Source of the DNA: Xenoacremonium recifei
Taxonomy: Eukaryota > Ascomycota > Sordariomycetes > Hypocreales > Nectriaceae
Length of the DNA: 64,000 bases
NCBI GenBank assembly: GCA_012184525.1
Contig: WOFQ01000027.1
Location: 62,001-126,000 of the forward strand
Direction: 5' to 3'
Position numbers and translations under genes: made by a program. The stretch's first letter is position 1. Each line of letters starts with the position of its first letter. Of this stretch, positions 42,569 through 55,604 are shown piece after piece. The notes beneath the pieces were generated by a model. The model ran no database searches. It was not told the origin of the DNA and saw only the letters and a program-made list of their open reading frames with translations.

Positions 42569-45500
42569 TTTGGTGCTTGAGGAAATGACCGTGGATGGGT
42601 TTGGGAGAAGATTGAAGTTCTAGAATCGCGGGTTCTCTTCATGTCGCGTTGAGGAAATGGCGATCGACACCGGCATTCCTCGGTGGTACAAGGGAGACGG
42701 CTCGAAACATCACGGGTGGATATGTGACGATCAATACGAGTTCTCCATAGTTAAGTATCCTGTTATATAGGTTGATGAGCTGTTTGACGTTCTCTCGGGG
42801 TCTTTGTTTCGTGTCAACCGAACCCCTGGATTCTATTCGCTCTCCATTGGCGCCCACCACTAACCGAGTTCCCGGGATCGAAACATGTGAAAGAGTTGCC
42901 CTCAAGAATATTGTAGTATGACTACATTATATAAAAGAATCGACAAAAAGAAGATGAAGTATAAATATACAAAGTCTACAAGTTTGTTCGTATTCTTCTC
43001 AACGGTACCACGTCGGTAATTTCCTTACCCTGTACGACTTCACAAAGGGGAACCAATAGATATCCATTCTGCTTTACTACTGCCTACGTTGATGTATAAC
43101 TGGAAACAAGTACAATGACTACAATAGATGTATAGAAAGAATAGTTTCTCATAAAGCTCCTTAGGAAAGAGAAGGCAAAGCCCACAGTGAAAGCGTTCGT
43201 TATCATCATCCGGCGGTGAATCGGTTGCCGTACGAAATGACATGTCTATTCGATTTCCTCGGTATGAAAGCTAGGTACCTATAGAACCATGCGGCAATCG
43301 GTTACGGCACGGGGGGGTCGGGAGGCAGTCTATAGTACATACGTACTCGATGTATATGTCTAGGCATGTATGCATACTTGGAACTTATTCTCTTCATGTG
43401 TCTGCAGTTCTCACATGATCCAAGGCATATGCATACCTAGAAGGGAACCATTAAGCGGGAAATCGGGCTGGCAATCAATGGATCGTCATTCCCATCAGAC
43501 CATAAAGCGATTACGAATGCATCGTCAGCAAGTATGTGATCGGCTCCGAGTCATGATGTATGAAGTCCGGATGCTACATTGTCGGGATATTTTTCTTTAG
43601 CAGTGCTGATCATGCTCACGCTAACACCGTCATGAACATTTGGGCAAGAGGTGCCCGAGCCGGCAAAGCTCAGCCAATTGCCGCGGGAGGAGCAACCTCC
43701 GGCTGGGCAGAGAAGGACATGAACTCTCGGGTCGATCGTCATAAAAGCACACCGAGGTGACAACCTGGTGGACGGCTCCAAATTATCGGCGGTGATGGCG
43801 GTAACAGCGTCAATAAAGTTGCGGCGGGAGCTTGAGCTTGGGCCTATTACGAGCCTGCAAAATGAGCAACGAAGCCAAAAGGAAGGTCGCCGGAAGTTCG
43901 GAGAGCTGCTAGAAGAAATCTAGCGAGAGAAGGCGCGCGCACGTTCCGTTTCAGTGAACCTAGGCGGGATGCTTAGCTTCTGAGTTTGGAAGCTTAGAAG
44001 CCTGACCTTCCGGGACGTTGATGCATGTAATCCGCTGTCTGAGCACTTGGACTCGCTGTGCCCCTGGCCCCCTTGTCGCTTAATGGGACCTCAACTCGGC
44101 CGATGGACGGCCAGGCTAGGTTGGCAACGTGGTCGCCTCGTGGTCTGATGGGCCTGGAAGATGAGAGGATCCATCGTCAGTCAGGCCTCTGCGCTCTCAG
44201 GCCCCGAGTCGAGCTCCCAATTCGTACCCTGCACTGTCGAGTCAAGACGTAGGATCTGCCTCGTCCGCCTCATCATCTCGTCCAGGGGAAAGCTCCTGCT
44301 GTACGGGGTAACACTTGAGAGTCATGCAAGACACCCAGAAGGGACTATTTCCGCTCCGTGGTGGTATCCAGGGCAAGGCTAGTTGAGAAACCTGGACGAT
44401 GGTAGACTGGTGGCGCGCCACGGCGTACAGAAGGCAGGTCAGTGTGTTGCTCGAACCGCTGGGACACTTCTGGAAGGACTTGAGGTCGACTAGCGTTGCT
44501 TGCTGTTTCTTGGTTCGATTAGAAGGGGCTTGAAAGGGGACCGGGTCTCCATCAGATCGCTTCATCATGGGGTACGATTCTGTGCATGTTGAGATGTAGT
44601 GTAGGTACAATATGACATGGGCCGGTAACGCCAGCATCCTCATGCCCTCACGGCCTGATCGGATAGCACACTGTTGCATCGCGTTAATTGCTGTTTTGTC
44701 AGCGTTTCTTCGCTCTTCAAATTAGAAGAAGCGAGGCTTGTAGGTTTACTGGGGCCGATTTATCACAGCCGCCAGAGCAGACGGTAAGCGAATGGACGGA
44801 ACCATGCCTGGGCTAACACCGACGCCAAGTAGTGGCTAGCATTCCGCGCACCATGAGAGCTCCCCAATCCCAATTGTTGCTGTTCCCTTTCGCGGCCTTG
44901 CTCCGGAACCAGGAGGCCTTGTGCGCGAGATCCTTGAAATCTTGGAGCCTAGCAGCGTTGCGCCGATGGGCTGGAACCGGATGGGAGCTTCTGCTTTCCG
45001 ACAGTAGCCCACATCGATAGTGACAGTGGCAGCGAGCGATGGATTCGAACTGCGAGCTTGGAACCAACGGACAAGCAACGCTGGGACTCGAGTATAGTGA
45101 GCTTTGGTGGCTCTTTGGGAGCAAGGGAAGACCGAAAAAGTCCGGTTGTGTGTTGAATGTTGCCCATGGTATGGTAGTCTCTTCACCAGAATCATCGTGT
45201 TGTTTCCTTCTGTCCATTTCTTCTCCTCGACTCAAGTCCCTAGCCGTGCCCCCGAAAGTAACCCTCCCTAGCGGTTAGCGGTTAGCCAGGGCAAGCGAGG
45301 CTTGGAGCGTGGCATGGGTAGGTCCCCTGGTAAGGGCACGGCGGACTTGGGAGAGGGATCCGCCAGGGGAAGGCGATCCGGCCCGGAGCTCTGGAGCCAG
45401 CTGTCGTCCCATGCTTTTTCGGCTACCCTGCTCAAGCTCGGCCAGGTCGACGGGGTGCCATCGGTGTCCTGTTCTGCCCGAGGAGAGTCAGACCGAGCAA

Positions 45501-48421
45501 GGATGCGCACGCAAGGCCATTCTGCGAATCAACGTTGTATGTAATCCGTAGGTAACCTCACTACCTGTGTTTTCATAAACCTTGGCTGTGTCGGCGGGAA
45601 AATTTTGGATTGCATGTTGGCCTGCAAGTCCCTGTGAAAGCCCTGCATCGACCCCCGGCAGTTGCTCTCGTGCTCATCGAACGACATGTGCATAAGACCG
45701 AAGACGAGTCGATCGAGCTATTGGGGTGTCCCGGCAAGCCAGATGTTAGTTGTTGCGTGGCGGGATCCGTGGGCATTTTCCAACCCTGCCTGCAAGTTCG
45801 AGCACCAGAGAAGAAGCCAGTCAGCAAGTTTCACTGACATAAAAACCCACTGGTGCTGTGCCCTGACGGGAAGCTGATCAAGTGCGGCGCAAGAATATGC
45901 ACATCACAACCCGCTATGCTGGTTAGGCTCCGCAGATCAGCACAATCCCCGTCGGGCAAGATTTTGATCTGTGCAGAGGTACGTACATACTGGTGGTTCT
46001 CTGTCAATCCGTGTTGTCAGTCTGGTCCTGTCATTACAACAGAGGCCATTGTGTTTGTATGAATGTTTGTTTATCATCCGTAAATTGAATGATCAACGTC
46101 TTGTTGGGATGATACCGCGGTCCGTTTGTTTGTTTTGCTTGGCCGTCTTCAAGTCGGACTATGTGTTAGCATGATCGTCCCGCTGGCCCTCCGTCAGCCC
46201 GCAAAAGCAATGAAAGCGCAGCTTTGACTGGACAATGGGATGTGATTGAAGATGGTACCTGCATATCCGTCCCCGTTTGATATGACGAGGAAACGAGACG
46301 GCCCCACGATGGCACAAATGCTCTTTCTGGCCTCAAAGCGGTTGCATTCCTCATTTTATCGAATGCCTCGTGCCGCTGCGGGCGAGCTCGCACCCACATG
46401 CTGGCAAGTTCTTTAGACTACGCATGAGCTGCCTTCTTGACCTGGATCACAGTCAGCCTCAAGATCATTTTCTCTTTTTGGTAACATCCCGTGCCCGTGG
46501 TCCGTTCCTGGAGTCTTGCCCAGAATCACGGCCCAGAGCGGTGTGATACCATCAATCACGGTCCCAAGCGAGACACGGGTTCCTAGTCCCTGATCAGCCT
46601 GCGTCGAGTAACATCATCCTGCAGCTTGCTCGTGTCTGTATTGGGCGGCAGATACCCTATTCCAGGTCTAGAATCCACGTGAAGACTGTCTCAGAAGTAA
46701 GTCATGCCGCTGATTCGTTTGCTGCCTGCCGCGTCAAAGAGCAAAGGTGAGACATGGAGGCGGCTAGCTACCTTGCCTGGGCAGTAGAGGCGGCAGTGAA
46801 CATGATATCGGATCAAATGGAGGAACCTCGTTTCCTTGAGAGAACAAGAAAAGGATAGAAAGAAAAAGACGTGTCATCTCGATATATTGGGAAAAGCAAA
46901 AACACGGGAGATCAGTTGATAGCCTGGGTCTGCAGCTAAGATGATGGCGGCTGTTAAGCGTTCCCTCAACTCAACTTTCAGTGCTTTAAAAGAGACAGTC
47001 ATGCAAGATGCAGAAAAGAAAAAGCCATGCGATGGCTTGTGTGCCTTGTACTTCTGGGGAAAATCAGGCTGCAACTCTGGCGCTTTCCTCGCCGGTGGGC
47101 TGGTTCGTTCTTTCCTTCCATCCTGGAGCTCATGGAACCCGCCGTGGCAAAACAACACCACCAGGCCAGCTTCGTGATTCCCGTCTTCAACTTTCTTTTT
47201 TCTTACCCATCCTTTCCGGCTCTTTTCTCCTCGCTAAAATTTTTACTCCCCTCTTCTCTCTTGACAATCACATCCTATTTCACTCTTTGATCATTTTATC
47301 CCCTGTCTGCCCATTGCGGAGACCCTCTCGTCCGACTGGTTGGAAAGGGCCATTGTCTTGACTTGTCTCGGCCAGTATCGTGACCTATTCCGCCCCATGT
47401 CTGGGACTTTCCTAGCAGGATTGATGCGAGACAGTGATAACTGACACTTTTTGGGACGCAGCTCTGACTGTCTCCTACTCGTTCTCTCCTCCTACGACAC
47501 GATTAAGCCGCTGCTCCGGGATCCTTTAGGTGAGTGAGTCCCGGACCTTGAACGGACGTCCCTGTTCCGATTCCCTGACGTGCCTTCTTCTGGGCAACAG
47601 TCCATGACTCGCCATGCTCATTTCCGCCTCCGCAGAACCAGAGTCGGGGAAACACCTCACTAACGAATCCTATTGTGCCGTAGGTTATCGAGCCAGTCAC
47701 ATCACCGATTGTCGTTCCGACGCCAGAAGCACCGCGAATTGTCACAGCTCCCTCGCTGATTCCCATCCTGCACAGTCGGTCCCGGCCGTCAAAGACCCCG
47801 TCTGGCCCCAAAACTTCGGTAGCTTAACAATACGTCTTGTTCTCGGCCCAAGGTCCCGTCCATATCAGACGACTCGGGCCTCGTCAACGCACACACCCTC
47901 CTGGCGCCGCCCCCGAAAAGCCAAACCCACCCGCCATCAGCAGCCATCAACCATCATCCCTGAACCTGATCGCCCACCGAACCACTCCCAGCAGAGCCCT
48001 AACGACGCTCGGGCGCTTCCTTAGCTTCGCCAGGACCGCTGCTGGGTCTAGCTCCAACCCCCGCAGAAGCGACCCCTGACGCCGCGAGACAGAGAGAGCA
48101 CTCAAAAGCACCCACGCCCCTTTGACTCTTCGTGCCCATCCCCATTTGATTGACTCTTGAGAGCTTGAAAACTGCCAATTCCACCGGCCGGCGGCTTGAT
48201 TTCATTGCCCTCTCGCCTCTTCCTCTTGCGCTTTTGCGTCGCCATCATCCGAACCGCCCCCTCCGTCGCATCGATCGCGGTCGATCCTGAAATATATTCC
48301 GTCTGAAGCTCTCATACGACGCTCGTACCTTTTTTTCGTCTCTCTCGTCAACGAAACCGCCCCACCCCCTCTAAAAGCGCAGTCGAAAAGCCTCTTCTGA
48401 AGGAACAGAAATCATTTCACA
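42569..48421. other. Gene-poor stretch of 5.9 kb
   Basis: No open frame here has domain-like sequence, and no tRNA or transposon terminal structure was recognised. The right end (about 47200-48421) is pyrimidine-rich and likely includes the URC4 promoter and a long leader. An element resembling a tRNA T-arm near 45041-45065 lacks a partner acceptor stem. The stretch could hold non-coding RNA or multi-exon genes I could not resolve. Confidence 0.45.
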
Positions 48422-50299
48422 ATGGGTCTCTTCTCCCGCAAAGAGAAGGCCCCAAAGGCCGATCCGTCAATCAACACCAATCAGTCTAATGTGAGCCTCA
48501 ACTCACACACTTCTAGCTTGAAGTCTCCTGGCCTCTCGCGCAATCCTCTCAACCGAAGCTCTGCGGCGAGCACGCCGGGCACCCCCATGTCGCCCAAGCT
48601 CCCTAAGATCGACCTCCCCCGACCCCCGGACCCGCAGCTCGACCCGGCGGGATACCTGCGAAGTCTCGGTGCCGTACGAGAACGAAGCAAGATTGTTACC
48701 GAAAAGGCGTACCGCAACGATTTGAAGCACTTTGACGTCGATATGAACAAATTCCCGGACGTTGTGACATTCGTATCGGGTCTGATAAAGGTGCGTGCAG
48801 GATGGAGGGGCTACTGTTGGCGGCGCACTTGTGCTTTAGAGCTGGACTCTAAGACGCTTGTTAGCTTAGGATAAGCTGGGAAGCTCGTCGCCGGTATTAT
48901 TATAGGGTTCTTGCTGACGACACACTTAGAGAGATTATGACCCCCCGTTTACAAGTATCCCTGGCCATGGCCGGTATCAGCATTTTTCCGTGGGAGGACG
49001 AGATAGGATTGCGCAGCTTCTCTCAACATGGCCTGACAATATCGACAATACGGAGCGCTGCCGTCGCCTGATCGATCTCTTTCTCATCAGTGTGCTGCTT
49101 GATGCTGGTGCTGGAATTCACTGGAGCTACAAGAGCAATGAAAACGGAAGGATATACAGAAGATCGGAGGGTATTGCAGTAGCAAGCTTGGAAATGTTTA
49201 AGTCGGTGAGTTGCTAAGCTGCGACTCTGGGGGGTTTTTTAATTGAACGTTTCCTGACGTTTAATAGGGCTTGTTCTCCGGAAACCCAAGCAATAAGTTC
49301 CAAGTCGACAAGCACGGCCTCCAGGGGCTCACAGTCGATAGACTGGGCGCCGCTCTTCAATCGAGACCCGGCAACGAAATTGCAGGCCTGGAGGGACGAA
49401 CCGAAATGCTGGTTCGACTGGCAAGTGCGCTGAATGATAAGCCCGACTACTTCGGAGACGATGGGCGCCCCGGACACATGATCGGTAGGTCTCATGCTTA
49501 AGCAAATCATTCAATTGTCTAACGAGAAGCGCAGACCATCTTCTGGGCCATCCCTCTACACAGGCCTCATCGATGTTGATTGTCCCTCTGCCTGTCTTGT
49601 GGAACGTGTTGATGAACGGACTGGCGCCTATCTGGCCCAATACTCGTACAGCAATCAACGGTGTCTCTCTCGGGGATGCCTGGCCCTGTCAGTCCATGCC
49701 TCAGCCTGGAGGTTCCGCCAAGGTGTCTGCATTCCCAAACAGCTCCAATGCTGCGGCCTGGGAATCTATCCTGCCATTTCATAAGTTGACACAGTGGCTC
49801 ACTTACTCACTGATGCAACCAATGCAGTCACTCCTTAAGATGCATTTTGCTGGGACAGAGCTGCTGACTGGTCTGCCTGAGTATCGGAACGGTGGTCTCT
49901 TCGTAGACCTCGGGGTTCTCACTCTAAAAAGGGACGATCAGGAGCGTGGCCTTCAGAACTACGGCGACTGGTGCAGACGGACCGGAACCAAGGGAATTGA
50001 AGTAGCCCCTATGTTTGAGCCTAGTGACGATGTCATTGTGGAGTGGCGAGGCGTTACCGTCGGCTTCCTCGACCGGCTATGTGTCGAGGTGAACCGGGCT
50101 CTGAAGAACGAGCTCCAGGGTCATGAAATGACTTTGGCGCAGTTGCTCGAGGCCGGTAGCTGGAGAGTAAGTTCGATCTCTTGACAAAAATGGCGGCAAT
50201 ACTGACAAGACCCAGGGCGGTCGCGAAATGGCCGAGATCAATCGACCAAATACCAAGGAACCACCAATCCTAATTGACAGCGATGGTACTGTCTTCTAA
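48422..50299 (+). CDS. URC4: Uracil catabolism protein Urc4 (DUF1688 family)
   Basis: Member of the DUF1688 family, which includes Urc4 of the yeast uracil-to-ribosylurea catabolic route; its biochemical step is not established. Exons 48422-48790, 48930-49205, 49268-49484, 49535-50166 and 50216-50299 encode 525 aa. A 60-residue Ser/Pro-rich N-terminal extension (MGLFSRKEK...) precedes the conserved body: VTEKAYRNDLKHFDVD, TWPDNIDNTERCRRLIDLFL, SVLLDAGAGIHWSYK, ERTEMLVRL-like GRTEMLVRL, LPFHKLTQWLTYSLMQPM, LTGLPEYRNGGLFVDLGVL and EWRGVTVGFLD. The C-terminus GGREMAEINRP...PILIDSDGTVF is diagnostic. Other URC genes are not visible in the window. Confidence 0.92.
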
Positions 50300-51036
50300 G
50301 CAAGAATAGATTTTACGAAAAGCAACAAGGAAAACACTCGGAAGCAGAAGGAAGTGAAACAGATTTAGGAATTGGGAACGAATGAAGGACTTTGATTAGA
50401 ACGCGAACTCAGGCGGAGGCAGGCTTTCTCTCCATGGAAGCTGAGCGTTGAATAAGTCAACTTTTGAGGATGAGCCCCTTATGGTACTAGGGGGCTTGGG
50501 ATGACACAGCTGCGGGCATGCAAAGGGAGGCCATGTCAGGCTGGTCTGATAATAGGACGTCGTGGAATGGAAAGGCGACGCGGTCTTCACTTCTTCATCT
50601 CTTTCTTCATACTCTTCTGACGATGTAAAAGTTTCATCGCGATTTTGGCTTGGGAATTTGGGCTAGATGGATATAATGAGACGGCGACGGACAGTTGTAC
50701 GAGAAGAGGATTTCGGATCTGACGCGTGGTCTCTATTTAAGGATGGGAGTCCCGTCTATTATATCTTACAGATACATCAAAGATACAGGTTTCGCCAAGT
50801 CTCCCCGTGCCGAAGGGGAGGGATACCCGCTCATTCAAAACCCGCTTCCCTTCGCCCTCTGTATTGTACAATCCCAGTTGGGACAAGCTATGCCACATAT
50901 CCGCCTCCCGCTTCTAGCTTGTTCACCGATATATTTACACATGGTCGTACAGATCTATGCGTTTCAAGATCTAGACGCCTCCGTTCAGCCCCTGATTGTG
51001 AGGGCTCTTCCACTTTTGGTGTAAGTCAGGGCGACC
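50300..51036. other. Intergenic region between convergent URC4 and OXA1
   Basis: The 737 bp of 3' flanks contain no convincing gene. Confidence 0.55.
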
Positions 51037-52606
51037 TCATCGTCCGCCCTTGTACTTCTTCTCAAACTCATCTCGTTCGAGTTGCCTTCGCATCTCCTCA
51101 AGCTTCTTCATCGTCTCCTTTCGCTTGCGCTCAGCACGCTCAGCCTCGGTGCCAGAGTACTGTCCCGTGTAGTTGGTAATGCTCTCAGACATGCCCTTCT
51201 TCATGTCGTTGAGGTTGCCCTCGAGGCGCTCGCGCAGCCCTGCAAGCCCGGGTTGAGAGGTCGTTGGCCGGGGAGCCTCGTATTTGGGCTTGGCCACGGG
51301 CAGGATGGGCAGACCAATGGCGCGGCGGACGGTTTCGTTGTTGAGGATGACGGCTTGGAGGAGAGTGGCGGCACCGGTGCTAACCATCATGAGGTTGACA
51401 CCGGCGGAAAGGAACGTAGTACCGATGAAGCTGACACCACCGAATACCCACATCATCTTCTTCATCATGGCCTTTTGTTGCGCCGGGGCGTACTTGGAGT
51501 TGACCTGAGAGGGATGTTAGTGAGACTGTGTGAGTGAAATAGAGAGAGAAGGACATACGAGGAGGGCGGAGAAGAGAAGACCAGAGCCCACGGCAGGGAG
51601 GATGAAAAAGGGGTCAGAGGCCGTCAAGTCTGAAAACCAGAGATAGCCGGCCGTCTCCATCGAGGGCACAGGAATATGCACCATGCCACTAATGATTCGG
51701 AAAAGACCGAAACTGAAGGGTATTTGAAGAAACGACCACAGCATGCCCGAAGTATGCGCGCCGTACTGCTCACGAACCATCTTGTTCAGGAACTGGCCCT
51801 TCTGCAGCATCTCCCGGTCACCAGTCTGGTATCCCTGCTTGACGAGGTTCATAGCCTCCTGGCCGCGGGGGTCCTGGCGCATCAGATTCATAGCAGCGTT
51901 GAAGCGCATGCTTCGCACCTGGGGGTAGAACATGATCACGCGCAGCAGAAGCGCCGTCGCGACGATGCTGCCGCCCCAGCCCAAGCCGCTGTATACGTGC
52001 ACGTGCTCCAATGCCCACTGCATCAGGGAAGTCGGGCCCCAGCCATAGTCGAGTCCGATGGCTGACAGGAAGCCGATGTTCTCTTGCATGTTGAGAATGT
52101 CGGGGGCGCCGAGCTCGGCGATCTTGGAGAGGTCGAGGTCGGAGGGGACGACGTCGGCGGTGGAGGAGAGGGCTTCGGGGGTGGTGGCGATGGCTTCGGG
52201 GCCAGTTGGGGTAGCCTCAGTCGCAATGGCAGCGTCTATGGCTTCTGTGGCGGGAGCGGGAGTGGCGGTCTCAACGGCGACGGGTTCTTCGGTGGTCTTC
52301 TTTCCTCCAAAGGGCCATAGTGAGATGTTCCTTTGAGCAGCCACACTGCCAATGACAGCGGGAGCAACAACATATCGTCCACTCCTTGATCCAGAGACCA
52401 ATCCAGCGCCCGAGCTCCTCAGCGCAGTCGAGAATTGGCGGCCATTTCCGAGTCGTCGGGGGAGAGTCCTCTGCACTGAAAGTCAGTCACATCTCGATAA
52501 AGGAACGGCAGGCTCCGACGAGCAATTGGCGTACCGATTGGCTGGATATTTGCCTCTGGAACGCCCCTGATGGCAGGGAGCGCACAATTCCTCGACTAGG
52601 AAGCAT
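51037..52606 (-). CDS. OXA1: Mitochondrial inner-membrane insertase Oxa1
   Basis: Inserts mitochondrially made and some imported proteins into the inner membrane (YidC/Oxa1/Alb3 family). Exons 52606-52535, 52470-51559 and 51504-51037 encode 483 aa. The Arg/Ser-rich N-terminus is a matrix presequence. A low-complexity Ala/Thr/Glu linker follows. The conserved core starts at YGWGPTSLMQWALEHVHVY and continues with GWGGSIVATALLLRVIMFYP, the helical hairpin QDPRGQEAMNLVKQG, and membrane segments through GMLWSFLQIPFSFGLFRIIS and WVFGGVSFIGTTFLSAGVN. The C-terminal lysine-rich coiled coil (ERAERKRKETMKKLEEM) is the ribosome-binding tail. The acceptor at 52471 is used because the preceding CAG breaks the frame. 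It is codirectional with MIM1. Confidence 0.94.
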
Positions 52607-53180
52607 CGCGGCGGGTTGTGCGCGAGGAAGAATGGGGAGAGCGAGGTTGAAGATGGCGCCGGATCGCGAAGATTCGCAGCTAGGATTTTTTTTGGTTGGA
52701 GTTGGAGGTCTGGTCCGGGGGCGGGTAAACATCGGGCCTGGCGCAACCCGGGGAGTCGGCGACTCGGTCCCCCGGATGTTGAAATGCGGCGCCGAGTCAA
52801 GAAAACCGTTGAGGGGGAGGGATGAGATAAATACGGGCAGCAACAGTGTGATCGCAGATAAGAAATGTTAAGCCGAAAGAATAACTCGCTTTGATATGAC
52901 CATATCTACATCGCACACGAATGTGTTGTTTTACTTTTCCCTTTGCACCTGTTTCCCCCTCTAGTTTTGGTGGTGATTTACATGCCATGTCCATGCCTGC
53001 CTGCCTGTCTGTATTGAGCTCCCATAACCGCCGTATCACTCAAAGCAAGCTGAATTACTCATGCCGTAATTTATAGTTCTCGAATATTCAGACGGAGTTG
53101 GGGGTTTTGTTGTAACAACTGAGCAGCAACATTCTGTTGGGGCCGCACATGCTCAAAAGCCTTCAGCAATCGCGCATCCC
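52607..53180. other. Intergenic region, OXA1 promoter and MIM1 3' flank
   Basis: The 574 bp hold no coding feature. The OXA1-proximal half is GC-rich, the distal half AT-rich. Confidence 0.55.
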
Positions 53181-53669
53181 TTATTCCAAGCTGGCAATGT
53201 CGTCGAGTGAAGGCCGGGGGTTCTTGTAAGGTGAGCGCTCCTGGAGCTCAATGCCAGGGCCAATAGGATGGGCACGTCTTCGAGAAAGGGGGAAGACCTG
53301 AACTAGCCGTTAGCAAATAGCCTGAACAAGCAGCAGCGCAGGGAGCTCCAGGAGCTACACAATAGCTCCCAGATCATCTCAAATTCGAGACGCGAGTATA
53401 TCACTGACCTTAGTGCCACCCCATCCTAGTCTGAAAGCAGCTTCGTGGGCAAACAGTTCTCCGAAACCCAGCATCATGCCGTTGATGAATGGCAAAAGCA
53501 GGTTGATGGCGGCGCCTCGTATCAACGACCACACGGTGGGGGGCTTGTAGAGGATGACTGGCGAGTTTGACGACGGAGGCGATGACATCTCTTCGGCGCC
53601 GGAGTACTGCTCGCTGTCGGAGTGCATCGTGACGCCGGACTCGGAAAGGTGGTTGAGCTCGGTAGCCAT
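53181..53669 (-). CDS. MIM1: Mitochondrial outer-membrane import protein Mim1 (Tom13)
   Basis: Core of the MIM complex, which inserts helical proteins into the outer membrane and helps TOM assembly. Exons 53669-53409 and 53297-53181 encode 125 aa. After a short acidic, Ser-rich cytosolic segment comes the family signature SLIRGAAINLLLPFINGMML, then GFGELFAHEAAFRLGWGGTK, a single membrane helix with Gly-rich faces and a conserved tail. The last exon adds VFPLSRRRAHPIGPGIELQ and ends DDIASLE. An upstream in-frame ATG exists at 53765 but adds unlikely hydrophobic residues, so 53669 is preferred; this is uncertain. It is tandem with OXA1 and divergent from SHP1. Confidence 0.88.
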
Positions 53670-54237
53670 GGTGATTGCTGGGATGGTGAGGCACAGGATG
53701 CCAATCTGGAAGAGGCGGGCGACGATCCAATGAAGCTTGCGGCTCGGTCTCGAGTGACGGTTCACGGCGAGACGAGGCTTGAAGACGGCTTGGTTCGGCT
53801 ATTTGGAGATGGTCGAAGAAGTCCCGGCGCAGGACGCTTGGTTGGAGACGAAGCAGGCCGTTATTGCGCTTGTCCCCGGGATTATGTAACCCGGTAGAGG
53901 AGCTCGGTGCTGTTGCCGGGATCGGCGGATCGCTGTTCCGGTGGGGTGCATTCACTGATGCAATGCTGCTGGAGCTCCCGCCTAAGGTAGGTTCCAGTGA
54001 GCTAAGGCAGAGCTTCTAGTGGCTGACGAGGCGACAGATCTGCCTGAACTTCACATCTACAACAGCAAGCTCAACAACCGGCAAGCCCCGAATCATTTGC
54101 CGTGAGCAACCACAACAACGGGCGATCGATCGCATCCAAGAGGCATCCGATAGATCTTTGTTTATACTCTCATTCTTCATTTCTGCAGCTGCACTCTTCC
54201 CCTCCAACTACCCCACCTGATCCGGATCTCGTTCATC
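53670..54237. promoter_or_regulatory. Divergent promoter region MIM1 / SHP1
   Basis: The 568 bp lie between opposite start codons. CCAAT sequences occur at 53701-53705 and 53727-53731. The in-frame extension upstream of MIM1 lies here and is probably untranslated leader. Confidence 0.45.
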
Positions 54238-55604
54238 ATGGCCGACGACCACGATGCTCTGGTAGCGGACTTCTGTGGCACGACCAGCAGCGATACCGAA
54301 GCGGTTTGTGCTCTAGGCGGCGGGATACTACAGGCCCAGAACAAAGCGCTGACCATAAGCCATAGGCTACCCAATACCTCGAGGCTCACGGCTGGGACCT
54401 GGCGGCTGCCATCAATGCATACTTCCAAGACCTCGACGAGGCTTTCACCCAGCCTCAGAGCAGCGCTGCGGCCGAACCAGAATATACCGGCCCGAGAACT
54501 CTAGACGGACGGCCAGCCCCAGAGGCTGCTGCTAGCAGTAGCCGACCCGCTCGTCGGACAGCAGCTCAGCCCAAGCGGAAAGGTATTGCCACGCTGGGAT
54601 CCCTCGGCGGCGGCTCCTCACACCATCATGACGATCATGACCACGACGTAGATAGTGACGATGACGACGAAGACGATGATGGTCGAGGTAACTTGTTTGC
54701 CGGAGGCGAGAAGTCGGGATTGGCTGTCCAGGATCCTCACCAAGAAGGAGGACCAAAGAAGATCATCAACGACATTCTTGCCAAGGCTCGAGCGTAGGTT
54801 TCCTCTTTGCCCCGGACTCTTTATTTGTAACATACGTCCTAATATCTCGACAGAAACGCCACACGCCCGGATACTGCCCCTGGCGCGGGCCCTTCTCAGA
54901 GCTCGCGCTTCCGAGGCACTGGAGTGACACTGGGCGGCGATGGTGTCGAGAGCCGAAGCATCCCTGATCCCCGAGGCCCTCCTCGACCCAACGTTGAGCC
55001 TCAGGAACGAGTGCTGCACATCTGGCAAGATGGCTTTAGTATCGACGATGGCGAGCTGCGCCGATTTGACGACCCAGCTAACCAGGCCGATCTTGCTATG
55101 ATCAGATCTGGCCGCGCTCCCCTCCATCTCATGAATGTGGCCCACGATCAGCCCGTCGACGTCAAGCTGCACCAGCACGACACGCCGTACACCCCTCAGC
55201 CCAAGAAGTGGAAGCCCTTCTCCGGCGAGGGTCGACGATTGGGAGCTCCTGTTCCCGGAGACGGCAACGAGACCTTGGCTTCCATTACTCCCACAACCAC
55301 GGCACCTGCCGCCAGCTCGTCTTCGTCAGCAAGTGGCGCTGCGCTAGCTGTTGACAGCTCCCAGCCCACAATCACGATCCGCATTCAAATGCCGGACGGC
55401 ACCAGACTCCCTGCGCGGTTTAACACATCGCACACTGTGGACGACGTTTACGGTTTCGTTCAGGGCGCCTCGCCCGACACCCGAACACGACCTTGGGTGC
55501 TGGCTACTACTTTCCCCAACAAGGAGCACACCGACCGCAGCCTGGTTCTGGGAGAGATGCCTGAATTCAAGAAGGGCGGCACGGCTGTCGTCAAGTGGAC
55601 ATAG
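54238..55604 (+). CDS. SHP1: Cdc48 cofactor Shp1/p47 (UBA-SEP-UBX protein)
   Basis: Adaptor linking the AAA ATPase Cdc48/p97 to ubiquitinated substrates and to protein phosphatase 1 regulation. Exons 54238-54303, 54366-54793 and 54854-55604 encode 414 aa. Residues 1-45 form a UBA-like domain (DALVADFCGTTSSDTEAATQ, then YLEAHGWDLAAAINAYF). A His/Asp-rich linker precedes the SEP domain (about 190-270: LHIWQDGFSIDDGELRRFDD, APLHLMNVAHDQPVDVKL). The UBX domain (about 330-414) includes TITIRIQMPDGTRLPARFN and VLATTFPNKE. The p47-type FxGxG-like motif RFRGTGVTLGG also fits. It is convergent with GTR1. Confidence 0.95.

Noticed and set aside
44242..44679. Minus-strand open frame of 145 codons in the gene-poor gap
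   Set aside because: No signal peptide, domain or conserved motif, and its length is expected by chance in this composition.
45041..45065. tRNA T-arm-like sequence on the minus strand
   Set aside because: A GTTCGAATCC loop is visible, but no matching 5' acceptor stem, anticodon arm or terminator is found at the right distance.
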